Part shown: positions 40,566 through 48,920 of the stretch, in pieces | Position numbering within the stretch: position 1 is the stretch's first letter | Layout: the number at the start of each line of letters is the position of its first letter | From: Acidobacteriaceae bacterium | GTDB taxonomy: Bacteria; Acidobacteriota; Terriglobia; Terriglobales; Acidobacteriaceae | NCBI GenBank assembly: GCA_003131585.1 | Contig: PKVW01000056.1 | Coordinates: 177,295-230,778, forward strand | Direction: 5' to 3' | DNA length: 53,484 nucleotides | Notes under the pieces: model-generated | Told to the model about the DNA's origin: nothing | Databases searched by the model: none | Seen by the model: the letters and a program-made list of their open reading frames with translations, nothing else | Translations under genes and position numbers: made by a program

Positions 40566-42356
40566 TCAGGCCGGAGCTCGCAGCACTCCTTGAAAATATT
40601 CCACTACCGCTGCGATCCTAACATCGCGCACTTCGCGAGTCGAGCGCAGAACCACTTCCACACTATCTTCGGTAACCTTCTTTCCCACCGTGATTCTAAA
40701 GGGGATACCGACCAAATCGGCATCCTTGAACTTCACCCCAGGCCGTTCGTCCCGGTCATCGAGGATCACGTCAAATCCGGCGGAGTCCAGTCGGCCCGCG
40801 ATGTCGAGCGCGGCATTCAGCAGAGTCTCGTCCTTCACGTTCGTAGGAGTCACCACAATCTCAAACGGAGCGATCGAGGGCGGCAGCCAGAATCCGTTGT
40901 CGTCGTTGCTCTGCTCTACTGCTGCCGTAAGAATCCGTTCGATGCCGATGCCGTAACTGCCCATGATCGGCGTGACTTCTTTGCCGTTCTTGTCCAGCAC
41001 CCGCGCCCCCATCGACTCCGAATAGCGGTGACCGAGCTTGAAGATGTGCCCAATCTCGACCGCCGTGTCGATCCGCAACGCGTTCCCACAATTCGGACAC
41101 CCTTCGCCCGCGGTAACCGCGCGCAGGTCCGCGTACGCCGTGGGATGAAAGTCTTTCCCCGGCGTGAGATTCTTCAGGTGGAAGTCCTCTTTGTTGGCGC
41201 CCGCGATCAGGTTGGCGCGGCCTTCGAGCGCGCTATCGACGAGAAGGACTGGAAGCCCCGCATCTTTCACTGGAAGCCCCGCATCTTTCTTTAGATCCTT
41301 CGCCCACTCAATTCCCACCGGCCCCAAGTATCCCGCCGGAGACTTGAACAGCGCCTTAATCTCACCCTCTTCCATGGGCCGCGTCGCCTGCGCCACGGTG
41401 GCGTTGAGCTTCGCTTCGTTTAGCTGGTGGTCGCCGCGCATCAGCACCACAATCGCCCGCGACTTCACCTTGCCGGTTTTCTCATCTTTCTCGTCCGCCA
41501 TCAGCGCCAGCGTCTTGATCTTGTTCTTCGGCGAGACCCCGAGAAACCGGGCCACATCCTCAATCGTCTTCTGCCCCGGAGTGTGCACCTCAAGCGGCTT
41601 GCCGTCGCCCTCGGGCTTCAAATCTTCCACCGCCTCCAGCTTCGCCGTGGCTTTCTCCAGGTTCGCCGCGTAATTGCAGCCGTCGCAGCTTACAATCCGG
41701 TCTTCTCCCGCCGGCGTGCGCACCATGAACTCGTGCGATTCCTTCCCGCCCATCGCTCCCGAATCCGCCTCCACCACCATGTACTTCAACCCGCAGCGGT
41801 CAAAGATGCGGCAGTACGTGTCGTAATGCTTCTTGTAGGAAGCGTCCAGCCCGGCCGCGTCGATGTCGAACGAGTACGCGTCCTTCATCATGAACTGCCG
41901 CACCCGCAGCAACCCGGACTTCGGCCGCGGCTCGTCGCGAAACTTCGGCGCGATCTGGTACCAGATCTGCGGCAACTGCTTGTAGCTGCGCAGTTCCTTG
42001 CGCGCGATCTCGGTCATCACTTCTTCTTCCGTCATGCCCAGGCACATGTCGGCGCCCTTGCGGTCTTTCAGGCGAAACAGGTTGTCGCCCATCAGCGTCC
42101 AGCGCCCGCTGGCCTCCCAAATCTCGCGCGGATGCAGCACCGGCAAATAAAATTCCTGCCCGATCCGGTCCATCTCCTGGCGCACGATGGCCATAATCTT
42201 GTTGAACGACCGGTTGCCCAGAAAAAGATACGAGTAAATTCCCGCCGCCAGTTGCCGAATGTAGCCAGCCCGCACCAGAAACTTGTGGCTGGCAACTTCC
42301 GCGTCCGCCGGCGCCTCGCGCAGGGTAGGAATGAAGAGTTGTGACCAACGATGCAT
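40566..42356 (-). CDS. proS: Prolyl-tRNA synthetase (bacterial type)
   Basis: 596 residues. Class II synthetase with motif 1 ([16 protein letters not shown] and the following helix), motif 2 ([26 protein letters not shown]), the INS editing domain (about 230-390, with [14 protein letters not shown]) and motif 3 ([17 protein letters not shown]), then an anticodon-binding domain. A seven-residue unit KDAGLPV is present twice in a row at the end of the editing domain, encoded by an exact 21-base tandem duplication (41248-41289). Otherwise the length is close to the usual 570. Confidence 0.95.
   Translation of the reverse strand: MHRWSQLFIPTLREAPADAEVASHKFLVRAGYIRQLAAGIYSYLFLGNRSFNKIMAIVRQEMDRIGQEFYLPVLHPREIWEASGRWTLMGDNLFRLKDRKGADMCLGMTEEEVMTEIARKELRSYKQLPQIWYQIAPKFRDEPRPKSGLLRVRQFMMKDAYSFDIDAAGLDASYKKHYDTYCRIFDRCGLKYMVVEADSGAMGGKESHEFMVRTPAGEDRIVSCDGCNYAANLEKATAKLEAVEDLKPEGDGKPLEVHTPGQKTIEDVARFLGVSPKNKIKTLALMADEKDEKTGKVKSRAIVVLMRGDHQLNEAKLNATVAQATRPMEEGEIKALFKSPAGYLGPVGIEWAKDLKKDAGLPVKDAGLPVLLVDSALEGRANLIAGANKEDFHLKNLTPGKDFHPTAYADLRAVTAGEGCPNCGNALRIDTAVEIGHIFKLGHRYSESMGARVLDKNGKEVTPIMGSYGIGIERILTAAVEQSNDDNGFWLPPSIAPFEIVVTPTNVKDETLLNAALDIAGRLDSAGFDVILDDRDERPGVKFKDADLVGIPFRITVGKKVTEDSVEVVLRSTREVRDVRIAAVVEYFQGVLRAPA
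41248..41289. repeat. Exact 21-base tandem duplication within proS
   Basis: ACTGGAAGCCCCGCATCTTTC occurs twice, back to back and without mismatch (41248-41268 and 41269-41289). It adds seven residues to the editing domain and must be recent. Confidence 0.95.
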
Positions 42357-42462
42357 AGTGAATGATTCCGGGAGAAGTGGAATTGGTCATTATAAATGAT
42401 TGTGTGATAAGGACCGCGGAGCGGCGGAAGCGGCAATAATTCCAGCGGCAATAATTCACGTT

Positions 42463-42496
42463 GGGACAGCCGCCCCTGGGCTGTCCGAGCGCAGCT
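42463..42496. repeat. Second copy of the GGACAGCCG repeat
   Basis: GGGACAGCC-GCCCCTG-GGCTGTCC (42463-42486) followed by GAGCGCAGCT. The matching unit is within lhr at 26664-26700. It lies upstream of proS on the other strand. Confidence 0.75.
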
Positions 42497-42531
42497 GGGC
42501 ATTTAGGTGTTAGCCGTGTTCTGCCCTCCGT

Positions 42532-42672
42532 CCGCTGAACCTGGTGGGGATTCTGGTTCCGGGTGAGCGCGTGCCGGCAATTTCCGGCAACAGTGTTACT
42601 TTTCGAGATGGGATCGTGATCGCTCCGCCTGCGGTCGGTGCGACCGCCGGCCGTGAAGCCGTTGCGAGTTAA
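42532..42672 (+). pseudogene. Diverged copy of the 3' end of lhr
   Basis: Reading from 42532 the plus strand encodes [20 protein letters not shown] and continues to TAA at 42670-42672. The first 27 residues are identical to lhr residues near its C-terminus (minus strand, about 25535-25622). Over these 81 bases I count five differences, all in third codon positions and all silent. The last 20 residues differ. No start or upstream lhr sequence is present, so it is a relic of another lhr allele or paralogue. Confidence 0.85.
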
Positions 42673-42799
42673 CTGGACTGGTTGCTTCGTCTAGCAAGAT
42701 CAAGACAATGAGCTTTCTGGGCCAAACTTTCTGGGCCAAGGCAGGACGGAGCTGCTTTCGTCCCATGGCGGATGTTCGGTTACGTTATGATGTCGGGCA

Positions 42800-43636
42800 A
42801 TGACCGGTGTGGAAAAAGGAATATTTCGTTTCGGCGTGTTCGAGGCCGACGCCAGCAGCGGTGAACTGCGCAAAGCCGGCATGCGGCTGCGATTGCAGGA
42901 CCAGCCGTTTCAAGTCTTGATGCTGCTCCTGGAGCGTCATGGAGAGGTTGTCACCAGGGAAGAGCTGCGGCAGAAAATCTGGCCCTCGGATACCTTCGTA
43001 GATTTCGACCACAGCCTGAATACGATCATCAATAAAATCCGCGAAGTACTGGGCGACTCGGCGACGCATCCGCGATTCGTTGAGACATTGGCTAAACGTG
43101 GCTATCGTTTCCTGGTACCGGTTCAATCGGCGGCAAACCATCGCCTCGAAGAAGACGTCAAGAAACCCATCGTGACGCCGTCGACTTTCGGACTTACCCA
43201 TCTGGAAGAGTTGCCGGCCGTGTCTAGTGGCTACGTGCGCCTTCTGTTTCTTCTGATCCAGATCATGTATCTGAGTTTCTACATCACGGCGTTGGGCCGG
43301 ATGTCGGCGGCGCAAGATCTGCTTGACCGTGTGCTTGGCCATCCAGCGGCAACTATCGTACTGATCGTATCGGCGGCCGTCGGCATCCCTGTACGTCTGT
43401 ATTTGTTTTCGGCGGCGGCGTTCGACCTGAAAGATCTGAGTCGCAAGTTTCTCAAACTCTTCCCGGGCATACTCATGATCGATGTACTGTGGGCGCTCTC
43501 GCCGTTTTTGCTGGCGCCGCAGATCGGGCCGGGTCTAGCGCTGGGCATTACCGCGGCCCTGATTTATCTTCCATTCGCACAGCGCTCATTAGTGCTGATG
43601 CGGCAGCGCACCCTGGCGCCGAAATTGGAGGAATAG
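42800..43636 (+). CDS. Membrane-bound winged-helix transcription regulator (CadC-like)
   Basis: 278 residues. Residues 8-112 form an OmpR-type winged helix (FRFGVFEADASSGELRKAG, QPFQVLMLLLERHGEVVTRE, DFDHSLNTIINKIREVLGD, FVETLAKRGYRFLVPV). A linker leads to four hydrophobic helices (RLLFLLIQIMYLSFYITALG; TIVLIVSAAVGIPVRLYLF; LFPGILMIDVLWALSPFLL; LALGITAALIYLPFAQ). There is no receiver domain, so it would sense a signal through the membrane part, like CadC/ToxR but with several helices. Acidobacteriota have many such proteins. The target is unknown; it converges on the GtrA gene. Confidence 0.85.
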   Translation: MTGVEKGIFRFGVFEADASSGELRKAGMRLRLQDQPFQVLMLLLERHGEVVTREELRQKIWPSDTFVDFDHSLNTIINKIREVLGDSATHPRFVETLAKRGYRFLVPVQSAANHRLEEDVKKPIVTPSTFGLTHLEELPAVSSGYVRLLFLLIQIMYLSFYITALGRMSAAQDLLDRVLGHPAATIVLIVSAAVGIPVRLYLFSAAAFDLKDLSRKFLKLFPGILMIDVLWALSPFLLAPQIGPGLALGITAALIYLPFAQRSLVLMRQRTLAPKLEE

Positions 43637-43688
43637 CTTCGCTGGAGACCTCATCACTCCCATTCGCCAGCCAATTCAAATGCTCCGC

Positions 43689-44090
43689 TCAAGATGACAA
43701 AAATACCCAGCGATCACTGGCGAGAAAGTTCGCGAAGAAGCATATGGCAATGCTTGCAATGTTGGCGCGCAACACCGGGAACCCGAATCCCGGTACGAGA
43801 AGCCGCATCAGCAAGAGGTTGCCGACAACCGAGATCAGACCATTGCACAGGTGGAAGCGAAACAGAGCCGCAAGAGAATCGTGCATTCCTGTTCTTGCCC
43901 GGTCGGCCCAGGTAAAGCGCTGGTGCCACAGAAAATTGTGGATGACGGCGGCTTCAACCGCCAGCGCCGTCGCCAGCAGGTAATTGATCTTCATCGCGGT
44001 GAGAGCGGCCAACATACCGAGCTGAACCGCGATGCCCAGTCCGCCGACGAGCGAGAACTTCAAGACCCGCAGATATGCCGCGGTCCTCAC
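43689..44090 (-). CDS. GtrA-like membrane protein
   Basis: 133 residues with four membrane helices: LKFSLVGGLGIAVQLGMLAAL, NYLLATALAVEAAVIHNFLW, FRFHLCNGLISVVGNLLLMR and NIASIAICFFANFLASDRW. The patterns FxxVGGxG, HNFLWHQRFTW and ANFLASDRWVF are those of GtrA/DPMS-like proteins, which move or hold polyprenyl-linked sugars in the inner membrane. Its start overlaps the stop of the upstream CDP-alcohol phosphatidyltransferase by four bases, so both are coexpressed and may act on the same envelope lipid or glycan. Confidence 0.9.
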   Translation of the reverse strand: MRTAAYLRVLKFSLVGGLGIAVQLGMLAALTAMKINYLLATALAVEAAVIHNFLWHQRFTWADRARTGMHDSLAALFRFHLCNGLISVVGNLLLMRLLVPGFGFPVLRANIASIAICFFANFLASDRWVFLSS

Positions 44091-44788
44091 ACGATTCGCT
44101 CCTCTTTATAGAGCTGTGCCGTATGTTGGATCGCGGAAACGATTAGCATGCAGCTCATGCCAGCGATGGCCACCAAGCCTCCAAGATCGAACAGCAGGAC
44201 CTGGCGGCTGAAGATCTTGATGATTGGGTTCCTCAGCAGCGCAACGTTGCCGATGGCGAGGAGGATGCGGATTTCCGTTGGACCAAATTTCCAATAGGAG
44301 AGTTGAAACTTGCCGAGAGTGTAGGTGGCGAGGTACGCCTCGATGGAAAGCATCAGAAAGGCGACCAGCATGCCGAGTGCGATCGCCGGATGCACGTATC
44401 CTGAGACAACCAGGCCACCCATAAGGAAGAGCGCAGCGATGGTGTCGGTGATGTGGTCCACGTAAAATCCGTACCGGGGGCGCTGCCGGTTCCGGACTCT
44501 GGCGAGGGTGCCATCCAGACTGTCGCCCAGCCAGTTCAGGGCCAGACAGACGATGCCCACGACGAGCATGTGGGGATTTAGCCGGGATAGGGCATAACAC
44601 ATTCCCGCTGAGCACTGAGAAACGAAGCCTATCGCGGTCAGGTGGTCAGAGTTGATCCACGCAGGGGTCCGCACGGCCAGCCAAATCAGCGTTCGTTCTT
44701 CTGCTGCGGCGATCAGGCTTTGCTGAATCCGCGTGGCCGCGGCAAATGCCTTGGTGGGGTTTCCAGAAACCGCGAGTGCGTTCGACAT
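44087..44788 (-). CDS. CDP-alcohol phosphatidyltransferase family protein
   Basis: 233 residues from the ATG at 44788, which follows AAGGAGG with six bases between. The catalytic motif DG-x2-AR-x8-G-x3-D-x3-D is complete in DGTLARVRNRQRPRYGFYVD followed by HITD. Several membrane helices surround it (MLVVGIVCLALNWLGDSL; IAALFLMGGLVVSG; ALGMLVAFLMLSIEA). It transfers a phosphoalcohol from a CDP-linked donor to another alcohol, as in phospholipid synthesis; the substrate is not predictable. It is coupled to the GtrA gene, suggesting a special envelope lipid or glycolipid rather than the housekeeping PgsA. Confidence 0.9.
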   Translation of the reverse strand: MSNALAVSGNPTKAFAAATRIQQSLIAAAEERTLIWLAVRTPAWINSDHLTAIGFVSQCSAGMCYALSRLNPHMLVVGIVCLALNWLGDSLDGTLARVRNRQRPRYGFYVDHITDTIAALFLMGGLVVSGYVHPAIALGMLVAFLMLSIEAYLATYTLGKFQLSYWKFGPTEIRILLAIGNVALLRNPIIKIFSRQVLLFDLGGLVAIAGMSCMLIVSAIQHTAQLYKEERIV

Positions 44789-44990
44789 ACAGTGCCTCCT
44801 TGCGGAAGCAAATCTGGCTGAAACTGAACGCAAAGACAATGCACAGGAAGTCAAATCCTCATCAAGAAGGAGTCACCAGCTAAGTCTGTGAGGACGCATC
44901 ACATAGCCGATGAGATTGCCGGAAGTGTCGGGAGAGAAACTAGGTCAGAGCCTTTGCTCAAGGCCCTCGGGCTAAAGAATGTAGCCCAAA

Positions 44991-45031
44991 AATCAAGGGA
45001 TCCGTTGAGGGGGCCCCTCGGATCCCTGATT
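44991..45031. other. Strong hairpin upstream of the FHA activator
   Basis: Arms AATCAAGGGATCC and GGATCCCTGATT (one bulged A) enclose a second palindrome GAGGGGGCCCCTC. It follows the small GGGCT-AGCCC hairpin. Without a T-run it is not a standard terminator. Confidence 0.6.
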
Positions 45032-45075
45032 GCGCGAGCTCAGCAAGACCTATTCCAAAAAAGCGCTTCCCCCAT

Positions 45076-45185
45076 CGCTTTTTGCCGAGCGGCGGCGCAC
45101 GCTCTCAAGTGCACGCGAGGTACCAGTTGGGGGCGGCTCTTGCTAGAAACTCGTTTATCCGCCCCAACTGGCTCTCGGCAAAGCG
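45076..45185. other. Nested inverted-repeat structure, possible leader RNA
   Basis: Outer arms CGCTTTTTGCCGAG (45076-45089) and CTCGGCAAAGCG (45174-45185); inner arms CCAGTTGGGGGCGG (45123-45136) and CCGCCCCAACTGG (45159-45171). The 3' arms are two bases apart, so they would stack into one long coaxial structure. It ends about 170 bases before the activator start. Candidate structured RNA or repeat element; no known family recognised. Confidence 0.55.
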
Positions 45186-45354
45186 TTTGTCGCCCAGTGG
45201 GGTGTCAGGCCTCGGCGGCGACAGACCGGGCAAATTGCCTCCGATCGCTATCTGATCGGATAGCAACCCTATCCGTTCGGATATTGGAACAACTTGAGTT
45301 CGGGAATGAATTTAGGGCCGAACTGTGATAAGAAGGGGCGCGAGGTGAGCAAGC

Positions 45355-47316
45355 TTGCATCCCAGACTCCTGGTGCTTTCCGGGCCCTTGAAAGACTCGA
45401 CGATTCCTTTGTCCGAGGGCGAAATTACCATCGGGCGAGAAGCGTCGAATGGAATCTCGGTCACGGATCCGTCGGTTTCGCGAAAACATTGCCTGGTGAG
45501 CTGGCAAGACGGAAGATTTCGGGTGCGGGACCTCGACAGCCGCAATGGAACCCTGGTGAATGGCGCCGGGGTCGAGGAGCAGTGGCTGCAACACGGAGAC
45601 GAGATCGCCACTGGCGACTCTTCTTTTCTGTTCCTGCTGGAGGAGGAAGACGTAACGCCGGCGGCGGGCCGGGTGGAATTCGAAGACGCACAGTTCACGG
45701 CGGAGACCATCATCATCCATCCCAGGGACGTGGTCTATCTGCAACCGGACCGGCTGTTGCGCGAGTTGCCCGCGACCTCCCGCGTGGCCCGCAATCTGAA
45801 CGCACTGCTCAAGATCAGCCGGATCGTGCATGCGATTCGCGATCTCGACGAACTGCAAGGTCAATTGCTGGACCTGATTTTTGAGGTTGTTCCCGCGAGC
45901 CGAGGCGCAATCCTGTTAGCGGACAAGGAGGGCCAGCAATTCAATTCCCAGTTCGCCCGCATGCGGCAGGCTGGGCCGGCTCCGTTGGTCAAGGTGAGCC
46001 GCACGGTCGCCCGCCAGGTTCTGGAGCAGGGGGTCGCGATTCTGGGCAGTGATGTGCCCGGCAGCGAGGAGTTGCGGGAGGTCGAGAGCCTGGCGGCATC
46101 CCACGTGCGTTCGTTGTTGTGCGTGCCGCTAACCGTGTTTCAGCGCGTGATTGGGTGCATTTATCTCGACAGCGACAGTCTCAGCACCCGTCTTCACGAA
46201 GAGCACCTGCAACTGGTGGCAGCGATCGCAGGCATCTCCGCGGTGGCGCTGGAGAATGCCCGCCGCCTGCAGTGGCTGGAACAGGAGAACGAGCGTCTGA
46301 CGGTGGAGATCAGCCAGGAGCGGAGCCTGGTGGGCGAGGGCGCCCGCATGAAGGAGGTCTACCGGTTCCTCAAGCGCGCGGCGCCCACCGACTCGACCGT
46401 ATTGATCGAGGGCGAGAGCGGAACCGGCAAAGAGTTGGCGGCGCGGGCCTTACACCGTAACAGTCCGCGAGCCAGCAAGCCGTTTGTGGCCATCAATTGC
46501 GCTGCGATTCCGGAGACGCTTCTGGAAAGCGACCTGTTCGGCCACGAGCGGGGAGCGTTTACCGGAGCCGCTGCCCTGAAGAAGGGCCGGCTCGAAGTCG
46601 CCGACGGAGGCGTGGTTTTTCTCGACGAAATCGGCGAACTGGCCCCGGCGCTGCAAGTCAAACTGCTGCGCGTACTGCAGGAACGTGAGTTCGAACGAGT
46701 GGGCGGACTCCATCCCATCAAGGTGGATATCCGCCTCATTGCCGCTACCAACAGCAACCTGGAGCAGGCCGTGCGCGACGGCAAGTTTCGCCAGGATTTG
46801 TATTACCGTTTGGCCGTGTTGAAGATCACGATGCCCACGCTGCGCGACCGCCAGGAAGATATTCCCATGCTGGTGCGCCATTGCGTGCAGAAACATGCCA
46901 AACGCTGCAAAGTGAAGCCCCGGCCAATTTCCCGCGAGGCCCTGGCTTGCCTGGTGAACTACGACTGGCCGGGTAACGTGCGGGAACTGGAAAACGCAAT
47001 CGAGCGCGCGCTGGTACTGGGGGCATCGGATATGATTCTGCCCGAAGATCTGCCGGAATCGCTGCTGGAGCGCACTCCGCCGCCTGAGATGACCGAGGCG
47101 AAATATCACGCCGCGGTCAAGGAATTGAAGAAGCAACTGATTCTCGATGCCGTGGAGCAGACTCACAGCTATGCCGACGCGGCCCGCATTCTGGGCGTGC
47201 ATCCCAATTATCTGCACCGCTTGATCCGCAACCTCGAGTTGAAAGAAAGTCTGAAGGACGCGTTGCGTGACATTCCGGCGCGCGGATTGAGCGGACTTTC
47301 GGGCGGGAACGCGTGA
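45355..47316 (+). CDS. Sigma54-dependent activator with FHA and GAF domains
   Basis: 653 residues. TTG at 45355 is the start: a stop lies in frame at 45346 and GAGGTGAG sits five bases upstream. Residues 1-100 form an FHA phosphothreonine-binding domain ([30 protein letters not shown]); about 150-310 is a GAF domain; 330-570 is an AAA+ core with Walker A GESGTGKE, the sigma54-contacting GAFTGA in [13 protein letters not shown], and Walker [11 protein letters not shown]; the C-terminus has a Fis-type HTH ([19 protein letters not shown]). FHA in place of a receiver implies control by a Ser/Thr kinase, a theme common in Acidobacteriota and Myxococcota. The gene stands alone. Confidence 0.95.
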   Translation: MHPRLLVLSGPLKDSTIPLSEGEITIGREASNGISVTDPSVSRKHCLVSWQDGRFRVRDLDSRNGTLVNGAGVEEQWLQHGDEIATGDSSFLFLLEEEDVTPAAGRVEFEDAQFTAETIIIHPRDVVYLQPDRLLRELPATSRVARNLNALLKISRIVHAIRDLDELQGQLLDLIFEVVPASRGAILLADKEGQQFNSQFARMRQAGPAPLVKVSRTVARQVLEQGVAILGSDVPGSEELREVESLAASHVRSLLCVPLTVFQRVIGCIYLDSDSLSTRLHEEHLQLVAAIAGISAVALENARRLQWLEQENERLTVEISQERSLVGEGARMKEVYRFLKRAAPTDSTVLIEGESGTGKELAARALHRNSPRASKPFVAINCAAIPETLLESDLFGHERGAFTGAAALKKGRLEVADGGVVFLDEIGELAPALQVKLLRVLQEREFERVGGLHPIKVDIRLIAATNSNLEQAVRDGKFRQDLYYRLAVLKITMPTLRDRQEDIPMLVRHCVQKHAKRCKVKPRPISREALACLVNYDWPGNVRELENAIERALVLGASDMILPEDLPESLLERTPPPEMTEAKYHAAVKELKKQLILDAVEQTHSYADAARILGVHPNYLHRLIRNLELKESLKDALRDIPARGLSGLSGGNA

Positions 47317-47330
47317 GGCCGTCGGCCATT

Positions 47331-47440
47331 TGGCAGTTAGCAATTAGCAGTTAGCAATTGGCAGTTGGCGCTTAGCCATTACAGGTTGGCAGGGCAGAGT
47401 GGGAAGTGCGAACTGCTAACTGTGAGAAATGCTAATTACG
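47331..47440. repeat. Degenerate GCAATTAGC repeat array
   Basis: TGGCAGTTAGCAATTAGCAG is followed by TTAGCAATTGGCAGTTGGCG and, after 30 bases, by the inverted AACTGCTAACTGTGAG and ATGCTAATTA. It lies between converging genes and could fold into an imperfect hairpin. Related arrays: 11462-11560 and 21236-21305. Confidence 0.6.
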
Positions 47441-48407
47441 GCAGGCGCAGGCGCATCAGGCCGGCGGGATCCAGATACGTGCCCTGCCATCGCACCGCTA
47501 CGTGGAGATGCGGGCCCGTGGCCCGGCCCGTGCCGCCGCTCAGGCCGACTTCCTGTCCGCGCTTCACTCGCTCACCTTCCTTTACTTTGAACTCGGAAAG
47601 ATGCAGGTAAAGGGTCAGCAAACCCTGGCCGTGATCCAGCACGACGAAATTGCCCTCGAAATAGAGCGGCCGTGCCAGCAGCACCGTGCCGTCATTCATG
47701 GCGGCGACGGGCGTTCCCGCGGGCACGCGAAAATCCAAGCCCAGGTGAGGACTCGACGTCTTGCCATTGAAGACCCGCTGCGAACCGAATACGTCAGAAA
47801 TCGCGGCATCCGCCGGCGCGGCGAATTGTCCCGACCACTCGCGCTCGGCCGTGACCCGGTTCAGAAAGTCTTTCTTGACGTGCTGGCCTTCTTCAATCTG
47901 TTTCTGCTGTTCGGGATTGGGCTCGGTGAACTTGCTTTCAACATTGAGCTTGATTTCGATTTTGGGATACTTGCCGCGGGCGACGGTAAACTTGCGTGTG
48001 AAGGATAGCTCCTTGCCTGCTTCTTTCCCGGCGGGCATTTTTCCCGCCACCTCTTCTCCCGCCACCTCTTCTCTCGTCAACTCTTTCCCCGTCAACTCTT
48101 CACCCGTCAACTCCAGGGGATACGATCCCGGCGCGGTTTCGATGCTTACCCCCGCCAGGGCATACCACACTTTGCTCGTCGCATCGAAGCTGAAGGAAAC
48201 TTCATGTCCGAGCCAGGTTCCGCTCAGCGATTCCAGCCGCGCCGGTGGCTTCACCCGAAACAACACGGGAGCGCCGTTGACCAGTCGCGTCGGCTGCGCG
48301 AGCACGGTCCAGTTCGCGGCGGAGGCCGCAAGGACTGAGCCGATAAATGACCAGACCAGAAGACGCAGTGCGAAGCGGGCGAAGACAGGATTAGTTAGCC
48401 GGTTCAC
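47436..48407 (-). CDS. LytM-type (M23) peptidase with repeat-expanded linker
   Basis: 323 residues with a signal peptide or anchor (LRLLVWSFIGSVLAASAAN). The C-terminal M23 domain has HLGLDFRVPAGTPV (zinc His and Asp) and GRATGPHLHVAVRW (HxH), so the catalytic site is complete and it should cut peptidoglycan cross-bridges or act as an envelope hydrolase. An N-terminal beta domain precedes it. Residues about 100-133 (GEELTGKELTREEVAGEEVA and following GKMPAGKEAGKE) are a repetitive Glu/Lys/Gly stretch from a degenerate DNA tandem repeat (48020-48115), which probably lengthened a loop. Confidence 0.9.
   Translation of the reverse strand: MNRLTNPVFARFALRLLVWSFIGSVLAASAANWTVLAQPTRLVNGAPVLFRVKPPARLESLSGTWLGHEVSFSFDATSKVWYALAGVSIETAPGSYPLELTGEELTGKELTREEVAGEEVAGKMPAGKEAGKELSFTRKFTVARGKYPKIEIKLNVESKFTEPNPEQQKQIEEGQHVKKDFLNRVTAEREWSGQFAAPADAAISDVFGSQRVFNGKTSSPHLGLDFRVPAGTPVAAMNDGTVLLARPLYFEGNFVVLDHGQGLLTLYLHLSEFKVKEGERVKRGQEVGLSGGTGRATGPHLHVAVRWQGTYLDPAGLMRLRLP
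48020..48115. repeat. Degenerate 15-base tandem repeat in the LytM gene
   Basis: Plus-strand units such as GTCAACTCTTTCCCC, GTCAACTCTTCACCC and GCCACCTCTTCTCCC recur about six times with a period of 15 bases, keeping the reading frame. Confidence 0.8.
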
Positions 48408-48920
48408 TGTACCAGCCTAGCATTCCTCCGCTCGAGGCCCGGCAATAATCCGCGCATTGGGTACCGAGCGTCTACCGCGCTTGGCCGCCAGGACTGCTCC
48501 GTGTGATCGGTTGCGGCGCAATGAGCTAAGTTCGCTGCTCTGGTTGAGACACTCGCGTCGGAACTCGAACGCCTGCTCGCTCGCGATCCCGCTGTGGCGG
48601 CTTGTTTGCGGGACGCGCCGCACGAGTCAATCGCTCAAAGTGGTCTGATGTGACCAGACATGCGTCTCAGCCACTTCTATCATGTATGAGTAGGGAAGAA
48701 GCGAGACGGCCGTTGCAAGGCCGGCCCGGCTTCCGCTTATAGGGCAACAACAATGGAAATCCGCATTGGTTGTTCCTAACCTGCGCGTGGTATGGATTAG
48801 CCCGGATGTGGAGATATACCCCCGGACCCTCTTTCCGGTTCCACGAACGGCGGTTCATCTGAAGCAGTTTCTCTCCTTAGGACACCTCCCAGGACAAGTG
48901 GATGCAATAAGGAGACCTTA
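48408..48920. other. Intergenic region without a convincing gene
   Basis: About 510 bases. A stopless stretch of about 42 codons on the plus strand (48530-48655) reads ALVETLASELERLLARDP, which looks protein-like but has no start or Shine-Dalgarno site; it may be a gene relic. Palindromic GGCCGGCCCGG... words occur near 48720. Confidence 0.4.

Larger units (their letters stand above)
42357..42799. other. Intergenic region with lhr relic and repeats
   Basis: Besides the lhr relic and the GGACAGCCG repeat, it contains the tandem pair CTTTCTGGGCCAA (42713-42725 and 42727-42739) and CGGCAATAATTC twice (about 42431-42458). No intact gene. Confidence 0.6.
44789..45354. other. Intergenic region with strong nested hairpins
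   Basis: About 565 bases between divergent genes, with no convincing coding frame. Three consecutive folds lie upstream of the FHA-sigma54 activator: GGGCT/AGCCC (44969-44987), AATCAAGGGATCC/GGATCCCTGATT (44991-45031) and a nested pair at 45076-45185. No -24/-12 promoter was found. Confidence 0.55.

Noticed and set aside
41427-42344. 305-codon open frame antisense to proS
   Set aside because: Arg/His-rich translation with no recognisable pattern, fully inside a well-identified gene.
45186-45354. Sigma54 promoter (-24/-12) for the FHA activator itself
   Set aside because: No TGGC-N7-TGC-type match at correct spacing was seen.
48530-48655. Stopless stretch coding ALVETLASELERLLARDP and further
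   Set aside because: No start, no ribosome site and no partner fragment; too short to call a pseudogene.
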